A DNA stretch of 64,000 nt from Paraspadella gotoi. Lineage: Eukaryota > Chaetognatha. The stretch's first letter is position 1; each line of letters begins with the position of its first letter. The notes beneath the pieces were generated by a model. That model ran no database searches, was not told the origin of the DNA, and was given only the letters and a program-made list of their open reading frames with translations. Both the position numbers and the translations under genes were made by a program. This document shows positions 11,281 to 26,950 of the stretch, piece by piece. The stretch lies in the NCBI GenBank assembly GCA_051294375.1, contig CM119271.1, forward strand, positions 8,237,788 through 8,301,787, written 5' to 3'.

Positions 11281-13456
11281 ATGACGACGCAAAACTCGCT
11301 GCTCTTCCACGCGACAGGCGTTGCGCGAGATTTGGCTTCCCACTTGACGCCTTGCTACGGCCCTTTGGGGAAGCACGCCATCGTCATCAACGACGTCGGC
11401 AAAGTGAATATCACCCGGAGCGGTGCTCACATTTTGCGCGCTCATCATTGCGCCGATCCGCACGCGCGAATGATCGTCGACGCCGTTGATGCACACGCCA
11501 AGCAGGTTGATGGGTTAATGGGTTAAAATAAAAGTTAGTTTTAGTATTTTTTTACAAACAAGTAATCGTTGTCTCGCAAAAGTGTTACATTGACCTCTCT
11601 GTTTTTAATTTTTCTGTAAATATTATTAGATCAATGTTTGCATAGAGAATTCTTACTTAGATTTGACGCCAATAAGTTTCCTGGTTATGGCTATGCATTT
11701 ACATATGATTTGATGTTAAAATGTGGAATGTAAATGAATAGTTTTGCAACTTAAAAGATTACACTGCAAAAGTGTAACATAGTAATCGCTTTCCTTTCAT
11801 CAAAAAATGACTCTCATTCCTTTCTTTTATTTTTTTCGCTCTCAGATCGGCGACGGCAGTAAAACCTTCGTCGTCTTACTCTCTTCCATCTTATCATCCG
11901 TACTAGAATCTCTCCCTCCGGACGGCGCCACAAACGCCGCCATCGAGATTCAACGCCGCCGACTTGATCTTCGTCAAGCGCTGTTCGCACTAAGAAACCA
12001 AAGCGACGCCATTTTGCGTCAGTGGAATAGTTTTCCCATCAAATCTACGACGACGATTCACCGTCTTTTGTTTTCCTTCTTTCGCACGCGTTCGATTCAC
12101 CGCCGAAAATCTGCCGCGGAGCGTCTCTCTCGTCTCACCGCGGATCTCATCGCCTCGACGAGACGATCGACTTCGCCATCTTTAAAAGCGACTCTGGATC
12201 ACTTGATCGACCACTTTCCTCACATCGTCCTCAACGCGCCGGGCGAATCGATCGAAGCCTCGAGAATTTCGTCTCGCGAAGTCATTTTGTCGCGAGACTT
12301 CGATTCCGGGCAAGATTCGCGCCTTGATGCTCCGGATGTCACCTTCTCTCCCGCTAGGGTCAATAAACTCGTCCTCCTTCGATGTTCCGTCTCGGAACTC
12401 GACTCGTGTAACACTACCTTCGAAACTTTATCCCTCGACGCTGTTTCACGTCGATTCGTTTGGCGATCCGACCGCACGTCCAAAATGGCGGGGGCTTTGG
12501 CCCGTGCTGGCGTTACACTTTTGCTAGTCCAGGATAGAGTTGCGCCCTTCGAATTAGCGGCTTTGGCGGCGCGCGGCATCCGTTGCGTCGCGCATCTGCC
12601 AGAAGACGAATTACGATGGTTGGCATCGGTCTTCGGCCGACGGATCATCGACGACCCGTTGGAGGTGCTAGATGGCGACTTGAAAGATTTTGTCGTTGAC
12701 TTTGAAACCTTCAAAACGATCGTCGTCGACGGACGAGCCCGTGTCATCTTAATCTTCAGCGAAGGGCGATGCCGCGAAGCAATCTTTGACGCTTCTCAAC
12801 TCATCCTGGCGTCGCCAACTTTAACAGCTTGCGAAGCATTGTCCTTCGTTCTAAGCGATGCACTGAAGATGTTGCGGATTTGGCTGCAGAACGAAGATTC
12901 CATCTGTGTTTGCGGATCCCTCTGGGATCCCTTACCTTTGCTCCGCGGATCAGAGCTTTCAAAACTCTCAAATTCATTGTCTTCGAAAACTCGCGGGCTT
13001 GGAATCATTTCGCGCGCTCTCAGCGAACCCTTGCGCTTGATCCATCAAAATTCTTTGTCCAGCGGCAAAGGTGACGATCGCCTCGTTGTCGCCATGCACG
13101 AGATGCGGCTCCTGACTGCCTCTGGCGAGACTGCAGGACTCGACGCCAGAATCGGTCGCGTTTTTTGCTGCCTTACGAGGCAAGAGGGCGCCTCGACGGA
13201 AAACCGAGATTCCCCTCCGAACTCCGCTAACTTAAAGTCGATCGAAGTGAATTCACGATTCTCGGAAGACGTCGACTTGGAGAGCGGCGAAATCAAACTG
13301 CGGACTTTAATCTCCGCGACCGAATTGGCGGTGCGGTTGTTGAGTATCGACGGTATCTTGAGGGTGAAAGGGAGATTGAAGTCGTCCGTGCGACCCCGTG
13401 ACGATTACGACGATGATGATGAAGATGACGTTAACGATGACGAGGATTATTCATAA
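11281..13456 (+). CDS. BBS10: Bardet-Biedl syndrome 10-like chaperonin
   Basis: Two exons (11281-11505, 11846-13456) encode 611 aa. BBS10 is a divergent group II (CCT-like) chaperonin that helps assemble the BBSome. The N-terminal block HARMIVDAVDAHAKQ followed by IGDGSKTF matches BBS10 better than MKKS or BBS12, and keeps the chaperonin GDGxKT nucleotide motif at residues 77-82. The single intron just before GDG resembles the two-exon layout of vertebrate BBS10. The protein is shorter than vertebrate BBS10 (about 720 aa) and ends in an Asp/Glu tail. It starts 195 bp after IFT43 and ends 88 bp before GMDS. Residual doubt concerns which BBS chaperonin this is. Confidence 0.85.
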
Positions 13457-13478
13457 TGTTGTGTTTATTGCGAACCAT

Positions 13479-13496
13479 TTTTGCTTTATTTTTCAG
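13479..13496 (+). promoter_or_regulatory. splice-acceptor-like polypyrimidine-AG between BBS10 and GMDS
   Basis: CATTTTTGCTTTATTTTTCAG-like sequence lies in the 88-bp gap between the BBS10 stop and the GMDS ATG. It is a good 3' splice site with no room for a private promoter. It may accept a spliced leader, or be the end of a 5'-UTR intron whose donor lies within or upstream of BBS10. Confidence 0.4.
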
Positions 13497-13544
13497 CTTA
13501 TAAGCAAATTAATAATTTGTGAGTGAGATCTCAAAACTTAAAAA

Positions 13545-16991
<3,447 letters not shown>

Positions 16992-17885
16992 AACCGAGAG
17001 ATGCGGTAATAGAGCGTCTCGGGTTAAATTCCGTAATTATTCCTCAAAATATTTGTAGCGTGAGGGACGGGGTCTAAACTTTAGATGAGCAGTGATTTCG
17101 GCATTTCGTTAAAAAAAATTGTAGACGATTTTAAAGATAATTTTATTGATCTAGTCTTAATTTTAACGTATTTTATAACGTATTTTATCGAATATTTATC
17201 GGTCAAGTTTATTTTTTTCGTTATTTTTTTTATTTTGTTGTTGTTGTCCGTATCACGCATCAATCTACAGTAAAGTTTTTCCGGCTGAACTTTATCGACC
17301 AAATTTTTTTTCGTCCTTTGTGATCAAAGACTTGAGATCTGAAGTTTTTCGACTCCTAAATTACAAACGAGTTATATTCCTTCTTTTTTTTATTAATATT
17401 TTACTTGGCTACTTTGAACCACAAACGCCATACGAGAACAAAGCCATATAACTTTTTTTTTTCGATCTCTCGATTCTGGTACTTCCTTAATGCTTAGTAT
17501 TTTACAGGAATGTTTTCTGTATTTTTTTTTTTTTTTTTTTTTTTGCAATAATAGTTTCGTAATGGATTTTGTTTTATATGTAGTAACTATTATACTTTAG
17601 ATATAAGATATGGGTTGTTGGTACCTTTGTTAAAGATTATTTTTTTTAGATTTTGTATATAGATTAGAAAACAGAACACGGATTGTAACCAGAGATAACA
17701 AATGCGTCACCTTCAGAATATGGAAAAACTGTCAAACAAGAATTAAACAAAGCAGTGAACTAAAAAAAATGAATTACACAATCAACACGGATTACTGCTC
17801 TGGTAGATTCACTCCGTTACTCCAAAGCTCATCTGTGATCTCTTAACTTCCTCGAGAAACAACAACAACAACAACCCGACCAATC
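16992..17885. other. GMDS-SPATA17 intergenic region
   Basis: AT-rich, with T-runs at 17520-17544. No gene seen. Short open frames at 17081-17302 on both strands are AT-biased and unconvincing. The promoter of SPATA17 presumably lies in the right half; the 5' UTR just before the ATG contains (ACA)n. Confidence 0.6.
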
Positions 17886-19691
17886 ATGGCGTCTTTTCTC
17901 GGCCTCGTTGAGAGCTCCTCGGACATCCTGGTCGAAATCTTCGCCAAGTCTCAAGATGCGGAGGAATTGAGAAGGGAGGAGCACCACCACGCCGTCGTCA
18001 TTCAAGCCTGGTTAATATGTGGTGATGATTGACGAAGTAAAATGAATACGAATTCCAAATAATGCTGCTATCTTTTTTATTTTGTTAGAGGGCATGATAG
18101 CTTGTTTATTGACCGAATAATTTTTATATTGGTTGTACCAATTTCATAATTCTTTCTCCGTTCAGGTATCGCGCTTGCCGCTCTCGCCAGTACTTGAACG
18201 AACTTCATCAAAAGGCCACAGAGATCCAGCGAACGTGGCGCGGCTACGCGGCTCGTAAAAAGTGGCGCCAGCTGATTGCCCGCCTAATCGATCAATTAAA
18301 GGCGAGGAGTGAAGGAATTAAAGGACCAGTGAAAATTAACAACCAACTTTTGTCATTTTTTTTCCTTCATGCAGAGCGACTTCTACAACAGAATGGCCAC
18401 ACAAATTCAGCGCACTTGGCGCGGTTTCTTCTCTCGCAAATACACTCACTACTACTACGCGTTGCAGCGCTACCTGACGCGCGTCAAAGTTCGCAACGAG
18501 GAGATGCGCGTCGCTTCCGTCGAGGAGAGGGAACGGGGAGACGCTAGACGATTGGCCGAACAAGAAGCCGAGGCTCATCGGAGGTCGGGTTTCTGCCTCT
18601 GATTTTAATTCGTCTGTAGTATTTTTAAATTTAATAATATTTTTCAGACTGGTCGCCGATTCGAAGTCCAAACATCATCTCCTTTCTACTTTTCACATTC
18701 CGGGAGTTTACAATAACCCGAAGCATCCGGGGCCGGAAGAGACGGAGTACAGGTGATGAAAAAAGGTTGAGGTTTTCAATTTACATAATATTTAAAAAAA
18801 ATTACCAGAATATTTGGTTTTGTTAAGTTATTAGAAACAAAATTCGATAGATTTTCTTAGCTCGTACATCTTTATAGTGTCAATATTTAATGATTTATTA
18901 ATTACGATTATTGAAGATTGAAGGCTGTAACGCCGTTAATGGCGACGGAGCAGCGGCGATCCGCGACCGCGGCGAGGAGAGATCGCCGCAAGTGCGACCA
19001 GAAGGAGATGAAGCTGCCTCCGCTGCCGCCGCAACCCCAAGGTCCCTTCAAAGAACAAAAGAAGGTCTACATTCAGGTGAGTGATTGTTAGATGGCTTAC
19101 GCCGATTTAAAAAACAAAAGCACTGTTATTATAAAATTTCTTTTTCCTTTTCTCCCCCGCCAGCGCCACAAGCCTCACTCGCCGTCTCTCCGCGTCGCCA
19201 CCTCCTACTTCACGCAACAGAGGGCGCGCGAGGCGATGGTGGCCGAGGAATGGGTCAACCGAGTCTACGACGACAAGTTCAAACACGTCGGTGTCATCGA
19301 TCGTCCCTACCGGGTGATTCTTTTGAACGTGAAACTGTCAATTTGTATCGTTTAATTTTTTCGTAATGTCAAACTTCGTTTTAGGCTCTTATGCACACGT
19401 CCTCGCCTTACAAACCGCTGGGTGCTCTGGAGTTGAGACAAGCGAAAAAGGAAAAGTGGATGGGAGAAAAGGTATTTGTCTAACTCGGCTATTATTTTTG
19501 TTAATTGACTGAAATTAATGTCCAAATGCAACGAAAAGAGAAGGATCAAAGTTAATTGTTTTAAAATTTTTTAAAAGAATCTTTCAATCCTTAATTAAAC
19601 TCAGGATTTCAAATCCCTCGTGCCTCGGGTCCCATACTTCGACAAATACAACAAAGCCTACGACGAATTCTGTCATCATTGCACATATTGA
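17886..19691 (+). CDS. SPATA17: spermatogenesis-associated protein 17, IQ-motif protein
   Basis: Eight exons (17886-18010, 18166-18301, 18375-18583, 18648-18752, 18917-19076, 19164-19313, 19385-19471, 19605-19691) give 352 aa; human SPATA17 has 361. Three IQ calmodulin-binding motifs follow each other: AVVIQAWYRACRSRQY, ATEIQRTWRGYAARKKW and ATQIQRTWRGFFSRKY. Downstream family blocks are HHLLSTFHIPGVYNNP, QGPFKE, SLRVA and the C-terminal KDFKSLVPRVPYFDKYNKAY. It is linked to sperm flagella and motile cilia in animals. Intron 2 has no in-frame GT donor of sensible length; AAG|GCGAGG at 18301/18302 gives a 73-nt GC-AG intron that restores frame and family spacing. Exon 1 splices at TG|GTTAAT, a weak donor. 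Intron 1 carries a dispersed repeat end (18097-18152). Confidence 0.93.
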
Positions 19692-20118
19692 TCGCTCTCA
19701 AGTTTCCAATGAATTACCAAATCATCATCTAGCCAACTAAATTTAATACTCCAGTCCCGTAACCTTTTTGAAAAAAAAATGTCTATTTTTACACCCTTTT
19801 ACATCTTTTAGATATGTGATATTTTGTATACATGAATCGTAATACTATTGTCACCAACACTTGTAACGGATGAAAATATACCTTTTTTACCTACTTTGCT
19901 ATAATTAGGTATAACATTGAATAAACTCAAAATAGACAAAACAATTTTTTTGGCACAGATAGTTGCTTGTAATAATTACAAAATAGCGAATCTTTTCGTG
20001 CATAAATACGTAGTAGTTTGAATATTTGATTAATAGTATTATTAAAAAAAAATGAAAAAGCTAAGTAGTAGGCTACATACTACATAAATATATATATTAT
20101 CTATTTTCGATGATATTT

Positions 20119-23100
20119 TCACTTTCTCGGCATTCCCTTCATGTTCGGCATGACGACGAGATGATGTTTGATCTTCTGATAAACATCCCAAGGAATCCTC
20201 ATGAAGCAGAGATTGACTCGGTCGCGGATCCAGACGTAGAGGGTGTCGTCGCCGGGCCGGGGCGCCACTCGGGGAAAGAAGTCCAAGTAGTAGTGGGCCA
20301 CTTTCATCCAGTTGGGCCACGTTACCTGATAGTTTTTGATTATGGGTTTTGTGGGTCTGTTTATCCGATGAGAGCGCAGTGATTTTTCTTATTTAAAAAT
20401 TGAAATTCGAAACGAAAATTATAAAAACGATTTTTCATAAAGGCTTTTAAAGTATTTTTAATTTAAAACATTTAAAAAATGATCGGCTTATAATTTTATG
20501 CTAAAAATTAATTTGGATTATATTTTTAAAGATTTTAAAATTTTTCTCCCAAATTTTTAATTTTTACAAAAGAATATAGTAACAACGTTTTTATTTTTAT
20601 TGATATAACCATTATAACCATGATTTAATTGATGGAAATGTTACGGTTCTGAGACAATTTCGAACCTTCTTCAATAAAAATAAAAACAAAAACTCCGTTA
20701 CTTTGTTACCAAATTCCAATAACAACGAAAGAAAGGAATATAACACGATTACACAAAAGAATAATACATTTGCAATAACTTTTCAAAATTCATCCAAATC
20801 TGACTGTTTTTTTTAAAAAGTTAATTATTAAATTTTGACTATTTATATGGATAGCATTATATATTAAAACTGCTCAATGTTTACTTTGATTTCACCCTTT
20901 TTCCATCTAACTCACTTTCATCGGACTCTCGTTGATCCTGTCGTAAATGTAAGTGGTCTCGTTTTGATAGTATTTTTTGACCGTGAGATAGATGGGACGA
21001 GGGACGCGCATGAAGCAGTTGTTGATTCTGTCCCAGATGGGATGGTGGAGGACCTCGTCCCCTGGACGGGGATCTATGGTGAACCCGTAGTGATGGCGAA
21101 TCTGGACATGGAAGGTGATCGTCGTTCTATTACAATGAAAATTGCAAGATTACTAGTATTGCTATATTTAAATGCGCTTTACAACTCTTTTTGGAATTGG
21201 GGAAAGTTATTTGGAGAATAAATGCTAGACTGCTAGTCATAAATAAAGGCAAGTGTTGTCACCTAGAAATAGTATAGAACACAAGGTTATAATATTTTCC
21301 TCTCAATTAAGCAGTAAAATCCTGCTCAAGAAATCCAAAAGAATCAAAAAAAGATAATTTTAGGATTGCTAATAGTAATATGATCAGGGCCAAAAACTAA
21401 CCTGAAGGAAGAGTAGCCAAGGGACTTTCATTTCGCATTTATTTACTTTGTCCCAAACCACGGTGGTGTCGTCGTCGTAGTAATGTTTGACCGTCTCCAT
21501 CACAGTCCACGGAACTCTCATGAAGCAACTGTTGATCTTGTCCCAGATCCATGTGAACAGTTCTGTGTCCCCTGGTCTGGACGCCAGCGTAAATCCAAAG
21601 TAATGACGAACCTGAGTATTGAGTAAGGATGTGATAAATTTACTCCGCGATTCGAAGGGTCAACCCAATTTACGTATTTAAACGCTTACACTCAGGTAAG
21701 TGCTCCAAGGGACACGCATGGGGCACAGGTTGACTTTATCCCAGATGTAGGTTTGAGGTTCTTTGTTAGCCATGCTTTTGATGTGATGTCTCACTTTCTA
21801 CATAAAACAATAAAAAAAAAAGTTAGCTTCGCGAATACCAATCACTATCAACATGTTATCAATGACACCTGAAAGTTTTGATACGAAACTCTCATGTTGG
21901 TGAAGTTGACTCGGTCCGGGATCCCCACATAGAGAGTATCGTCTCCGGGACGCGCGTCTGGGATAGCGTCACAACCGCCGTCGTTGTAGAGATGTCTCAC
22001 CTAAGATGTGAAATATTAGTCACTGCTTATGAAAAAATAAATCGCTCGTGTTTACTACTGTAATCCATCTAAACTAAAGCTCCCTAATATGAAGAAGAAA
22101 AAATAGAGTAAAATGATCTTGGTGAGCTCCATCTTTTCCCCCTCAAAGCGTTAACTTTTTTTTTTTTTTTTTTTGAAACCTCAGCTTAAGAATAAGATAA
22201 TAATGATGTATGAGTTTTAAGCCTCTGTCAGTTCGACCATCCGTTCATACTTTTTATTGTTTTCGGAGATCAAATATTTTTTTTAATTTATTCTCTTTTT
22301 TTTCCGTATTTACCCACCTACCTTGCAATAATTGTGCCAGGACACTTTCATCGGGCACTCGTTGATCCTGTCGAAGATGTAAGTGGAGTCGTTGTTGTAG
22401 TGATGCTTGACGCTCAAATAAATGGCCCTGGGAACCGTCATCCAGGCGTTGTTGACGCGGTCGAAAATCTCCACGAGAAAGTAACGACGAACTTGGAGCC
22501 AGGCGGCCCAAGGGATTCGCATCTTGCACTCGTTTATCTGTTGGCGGAATTTCCGGGAGGGGGATAGGAGGCAGGGGATGGTGAAGAGCCCGATGTGGGT
22601 GTTGATTAGATTTAATTATCTGAACAAATTTTGAAATTAGATTCATTTGATAAATTTTATACGCTAAAAAATAAAAAAATGGAATTTCTCAACATCTTAC
22701 TGTACCGACCTTGTAGGAATGAGCATTATTACGAGGCAGGGGTTTTTAAATACGGTAGTGGTTTTATGCTGAGAATTTGTGTTATCTCCGGGGAGACTGA
22801 ACCAGAATGATTGCTCTAATCTACGAGAACGAGCAACTATCGTTTTATAGGATCACAAGCGAGTGTAAGAATATTTTCTTCCATTAGCTCGATCGCCCAG
22901 AATCTGCGTCGTGCAATGAGGGAGATTTTACCCTCACCATTTTACTATTATCGATTATAAGTCTATATGTATTCTCCGCCATATTAATTACTCACTTTAT
23001 CCCAAATGTTGACGTAAAGGGTTTCATCTCCAGGTTTCGACGCGATCTCTGGAATGTGATGATCGCCGTACAAGTGCTTCACCTAGAAGAAACATTTTTT

Positions 23101-24226
23101 AAAATTCTATTGTATACAAATTAAAAAAAAAATATTTCGTGACTCACTTTGGAATAGTCAGCCCAAGAGACTTTCATGGGTACATTGCTGATTCGGTCAA
23201 GGATGAAGGTCGCATTGGGATCCCCGCTCTGGACTTGCGCCATCTTTCCGCCCGAGCTCAGTGAGACTGGAGAGTGAAAAACGATGTGAATAGTGAAACG
23301 ATATTAAAATAACTAGATTACTATCAAAATATTAATAATTTTTAACATTTTTTCTTCGCCTTTGAATTATATCCTGGGAAAAAAAAAACAATATTAAGCT
23401 TTAAGAAAAAAAAGTGGATAGTTGAAGTGAAAAAATTCCGTTGGTTCTGTGAATTCACAGCGAAGGTAGAGGCGGGAGATTCGTACGAAAATCAACCAAA
23501 TCTTGAATTGATTTTCGTTCGAAGGCCAACGCGCGCCAATGGAAGAGAGAATGGGCTCACGTTTTTTTATTTCAAGAAAAAAAAAAAATTCCAAATTTTC
23601 TCGCCAGCTTCAAAGGGTTTCTTACTTTTTATTCTTTCCTTTTTATTTTATTTCTCCTTTTTTCTTTTTTTCTTTTATTTCATCTTCTCATCTGCTCTAT
23701 CTCATCAATTAATCATGGGAGGTGTGCAGTCTTTCGGGGTGATTTTTTTTTTTTTAATTTTTACTAAGTTTTCTTTCTTTTTTTTTATTCGTTGTAATCT
23801 TAACACACAACTACCTGTTGAAAGTTCGGATTTCCCGGGTTGGATTTTCAATCATAATCGAAAGCAGATTGAGACAACGAAACGGACAAATTTATAAAAA
23901 ATGGAAAACGTGGGCTTTTCGAAATAATAGAATTAGAGAAAGGATGAGGCACCGAGGCAAGCCATGAGAATAACTCTCTCGACGATTATTTTGCTGATTA
24001 ATAACGTAAACATTAAACAATGTAATGGAATAACGATCTTAATCATTTCGTAATCATTAAATTTCTCTTAAATAGTCTTACGCCTGTTCTGGAAGTCGCC
24101 CATCCTTGCTTCGATTCTGTCCAGCCGCTTCGAGATTCTGTCTTTGTCCCTTGGAAGCCCGTCCACCGATTCCAGGCGACGCATGATCTTGGCCAGCATC
24201 GCCTGGACATTGTCCCATCCGGTCAT
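20119..24226 (-). CDS. unrecognised tandem-repeat protein, eleven DRINxCxMKVPW units
   Basis: Nine exons on the - strand (24226-24082, 23266-23148, 23082-22996, 22537-22322, 22000-21869, 21797-21690, 21611-21402, 21101-20916, 20325-20119) give 469 aa. Exon 1 encodes a charged coiled coil (AMLAKIMRRLESV, RISKRLDRIEARM) and joins in phase 1 to exon 2. The rest is eleven tandem units of about 30-43 aa with core T-x-Y-[IV]-x-D-[RK]-[IV]-N-x-C-x-M-[KR]-V-[PS]-W-x-x-Y, then [VI]-[KR]-H-[HY]-Y. Short units alternate with longer ones opening with RPGDDTLYVWI. No signal peptide or membrane segment is seen. I do not recognise the family. Seven internal introns are phase 0, mostly just before [VI][KR]H, so exons are modular. 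It is convergent with SPATA17, 427 bp away. Exons 2-9 are firm; exon 1 is an inference from a C|GTAAGA donor and matching phase. Confidence 0.8.
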
Positions 24227-24825
24227 TTTGACGGTCGAGGGCGTCGCGTCTCTTGTCACGGAAAAAATATGGATGTTAAAGATTGTAAAATTTGAGTGAT
24301 TTTTTTTATGAAACGATGATTGAATTTGGTTTCAAAGTCTAAATTTAGATCAAATTTTTAAAAATCGTGTTATCTTGATAAACAATACATATTGCATTAA
24401 CGTGCGACAGACCGGGCTTTTTTAAAAATTTATTTAATCAAGAAATATAATTTTTACCTTTTTTTTTATTTTAGTGAGACAAAAAACATAAAAAGTTCGG
24501 ATGAATTACGATCAAATAAATATCTTAGTCTAAAGACTCAATAAAATTAGGTCGGACTTTACTGCTTGTAAAAACTTTTTAAACATTGCTGAGCGGCTGC
24601 TGCCTGCCGATCCAAAAAAAAAAACCTTCAAGCTTAAGTATCAAATGTCATAATGATTTAGGACTTGGGCGATTGAATATTTTTATAACGAAAATATATA
24701 ATGAAAGGAAAAAAAGGTAAACAATAGAAATTAACGAAACTTGGGGGAAAAAAAACGACAGAAAATTTTGATAAGAACGAATTTTTTTTTTCTCGTGATT
24801 GACATTTTTTTGATATCTCTCTCTC

Positions 24826-24872
<47 letters not shown>

Positions 24873-25860
24873 TCCTCCCTCCCCAACGCTATGTTGTGAC
24901 CAATCCACTCGGTTGCGTCGCGTTCGGCTTCAGTTATCGATCCTCGACCTGGATTTAGAAAAAAAAAATAAACGCCATAAAAATTGGATCCTCCCTCTCT
25001 CCCCTTTACCGCCCCCCCTCCCCCCTTCCCGACCTCGCACCTCCTTCTCTCTTATCCCTGCTCCCCAGCCTCTCTCTCTCCCCTCGCGGATCGCTCCTGA
25101 AAAATTACAAGGATCCCGAGTCAACTCGGGGATATTCATCTCCTAGTATCTTTCTTTTTTTTCTCTCTCTCTCTCTCTGCTTTTCAAAACTACACTGACT
25201 AAATTTGAAATGACCTTCGGATATACATCGAAGAAATCGGGAAAATCGAAAAGGGGATTAGTTTCATGTAGTATAGTGACACGTACAAAAAGAATGAATT
25301 TTTATTTTCGCGAAAACAAGAGCGTACGGATGTACGGATCGGTGAAAGATAGAGATGTACCGAAAAAAAGAAAAAAAAACCGAGACTTTGATTAACGGAA
25401 GAGGATCTGATTACAGCACATTAAGGCACAACATTGATAGAGAGAGAAAAAAAACTGGATATGTGTTGTTTCGGGGGAGTGAGGGTAGTATCGGGTCTTG
25501 AGCTTTGGTTATTGAATGATTACGAAGCAAGTGCCCCGATTATTTTTAAAAATGTCATCATTTAACCAATTTTGGTATAAAATGGTATAAAATTGGGTAG
25601 TAATGCCCTTTTTGAAATTTTAAATTCGCATGGAAAATTCTCACGTCGAGATAATTCTCAAATCCTTTGTAATTTTTTTTTATAAAATTAATTTACAAAG
25701 CAAACGGAGCCGAATACATTATAGAAAATGAAATATTGTAGCTCTGAAAAAGAACTAATAGGATTTAATGAAATGTAAAAAAACAGTGTTCGAGTAAGAT
25801 GAATAAATTTATAAGAAAAAAAGGCGATGTAATTAATCTGTGGTAGTATGGCAAGTAGGA
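24227..25860. other. non-coding interval with (TC)n tracts
   Basis: AT-rich with (TC)n at about 24815-24870 and 25162-25178 and a C/T-rich stretch at 24990-25090. The left part is probably the promoter of the - strand repeat-protein gene. I see no gene. Confidence 0.5.
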
Positions 25861-26850
25861 TGAATTTAATATGAGAATGGAGAAAGATTATTTGTTTTAG
25901 CTGTGTAAAAAGGCTTTTCTTTCCCTTTCGCATAGAAAACCTAAGGCTTGAGTACAGTCTTTGTTCAACATTTTTTGGAGAACCACGCGCCATTTCTACG
26001 CATGAGCTTTTTTTCTCAGTCGTTTGACTTTTCGCAATTTGTTTTTGTTTTGTTTTTTTCTTTTATTCTTTTTCACTTTTCCCTTTTCCCATTCGCGCAA
26101 ACGATTCCCGCTCTTTATCTTCTTTATCGACTATCAAATTGTATCTTCGCGGAATTTGGGCGGGAGGTTCAGCGGGACTGCGACCGGATNNNNNNNNNNN
26201 NNNNNNNNNNNNNNNNNNNNNNNNNNNNNNNNNNNNNNNNNNNNNNNNNNNNNNNNNNNNNNNNNNNNNNNNNNNNNNNNNNNNNNNNNNNNNNNNNNNN
26301 NNNNNNNNNNNNNNNNNNNNNNNNNNNNNNNNNNNNNNNNNNNNNNNNNNNNNNNNNNNNNNNNNNNNNNNNNNNNNNNNNNNNNNNNNNNNNNNNNNNN
26401 NNNNNNNTTAATAAATCGGTTTCATGAACGAAGCTGGCCGCAAATGAGCGCAATTTTTTCAAAAGATTTTATTTTGAAATTGAAGAGACAGTNNNNNNNN
26501 NNTTTTTTTCTCAGTCGTTTGCTTTTCGCAATTTGTTTTTGTTTTGTTTTTTTCTTTTATTCTTTTTCACTTTTCCCTTTTCCCATTCGCGAAAATGATT
26601 CCCGCTGTTTTGGTTATCTTTTTTATCCACTATCAAATTGTATCTTCACGGAATTTGGGCGGGAGGTTCAGCGGGACTGCGACCGGATCGGAATGCCGTT
26701 GAAACGCCTGTTGGCGAAGATTAAAAAAAACTTACAAAAAATATGATAAAAAATGATTATTATAGTCTTTTAAACTTAATAAATCGGTTTCATGAACGAA
26801 GCTGGCCGCAAATGACCGCAATTTTTTCAAAAGATTCTATTTTGAACTGT
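25861..26850. repeat. near-identical repeated block, three copies
   Basis: A block beginning AGCTTTTTTTCTCAGTCGTT and ending near CGGACTGCGACCGGAT occurs at about 25.87-26.19, 26.50-26.70 and 28.19-28.52 kb. Its companion TTAATAAATCGGTTTCATGA occurs at 26.41, 26.77 and 28.61 kb. Copies differ mainly by single-base indels and are broken by N runs (26190-26407, 26493-26502). This looks like unresolved assembly rather than a gene family. Confidence 0.7.
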
Positions 26851-26950
26851 TTTTTTTTAGACTTTATTAAAAACAATCTTCAAAAAGTGTTTGAAAATCG
26901 AATTGAAAACTGTTGTCCGTTTACAATTTTTTTTTTTTAAAAAGTTTTTA

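Noticed and set aside
12220-12747. 175-aa - strand ORF inside BBS10
   Set aside because: Antisense shadow of a clearly conserved coding exon; Ser/Arg-rich composition is typical of such shadows.
22254-22646. 130-aa - strand ORF overlapping exon 4 of the repeat gene
   Set aside because: Different frame from the conserved INECKMRIPW reading; no repeats or splice consistency.
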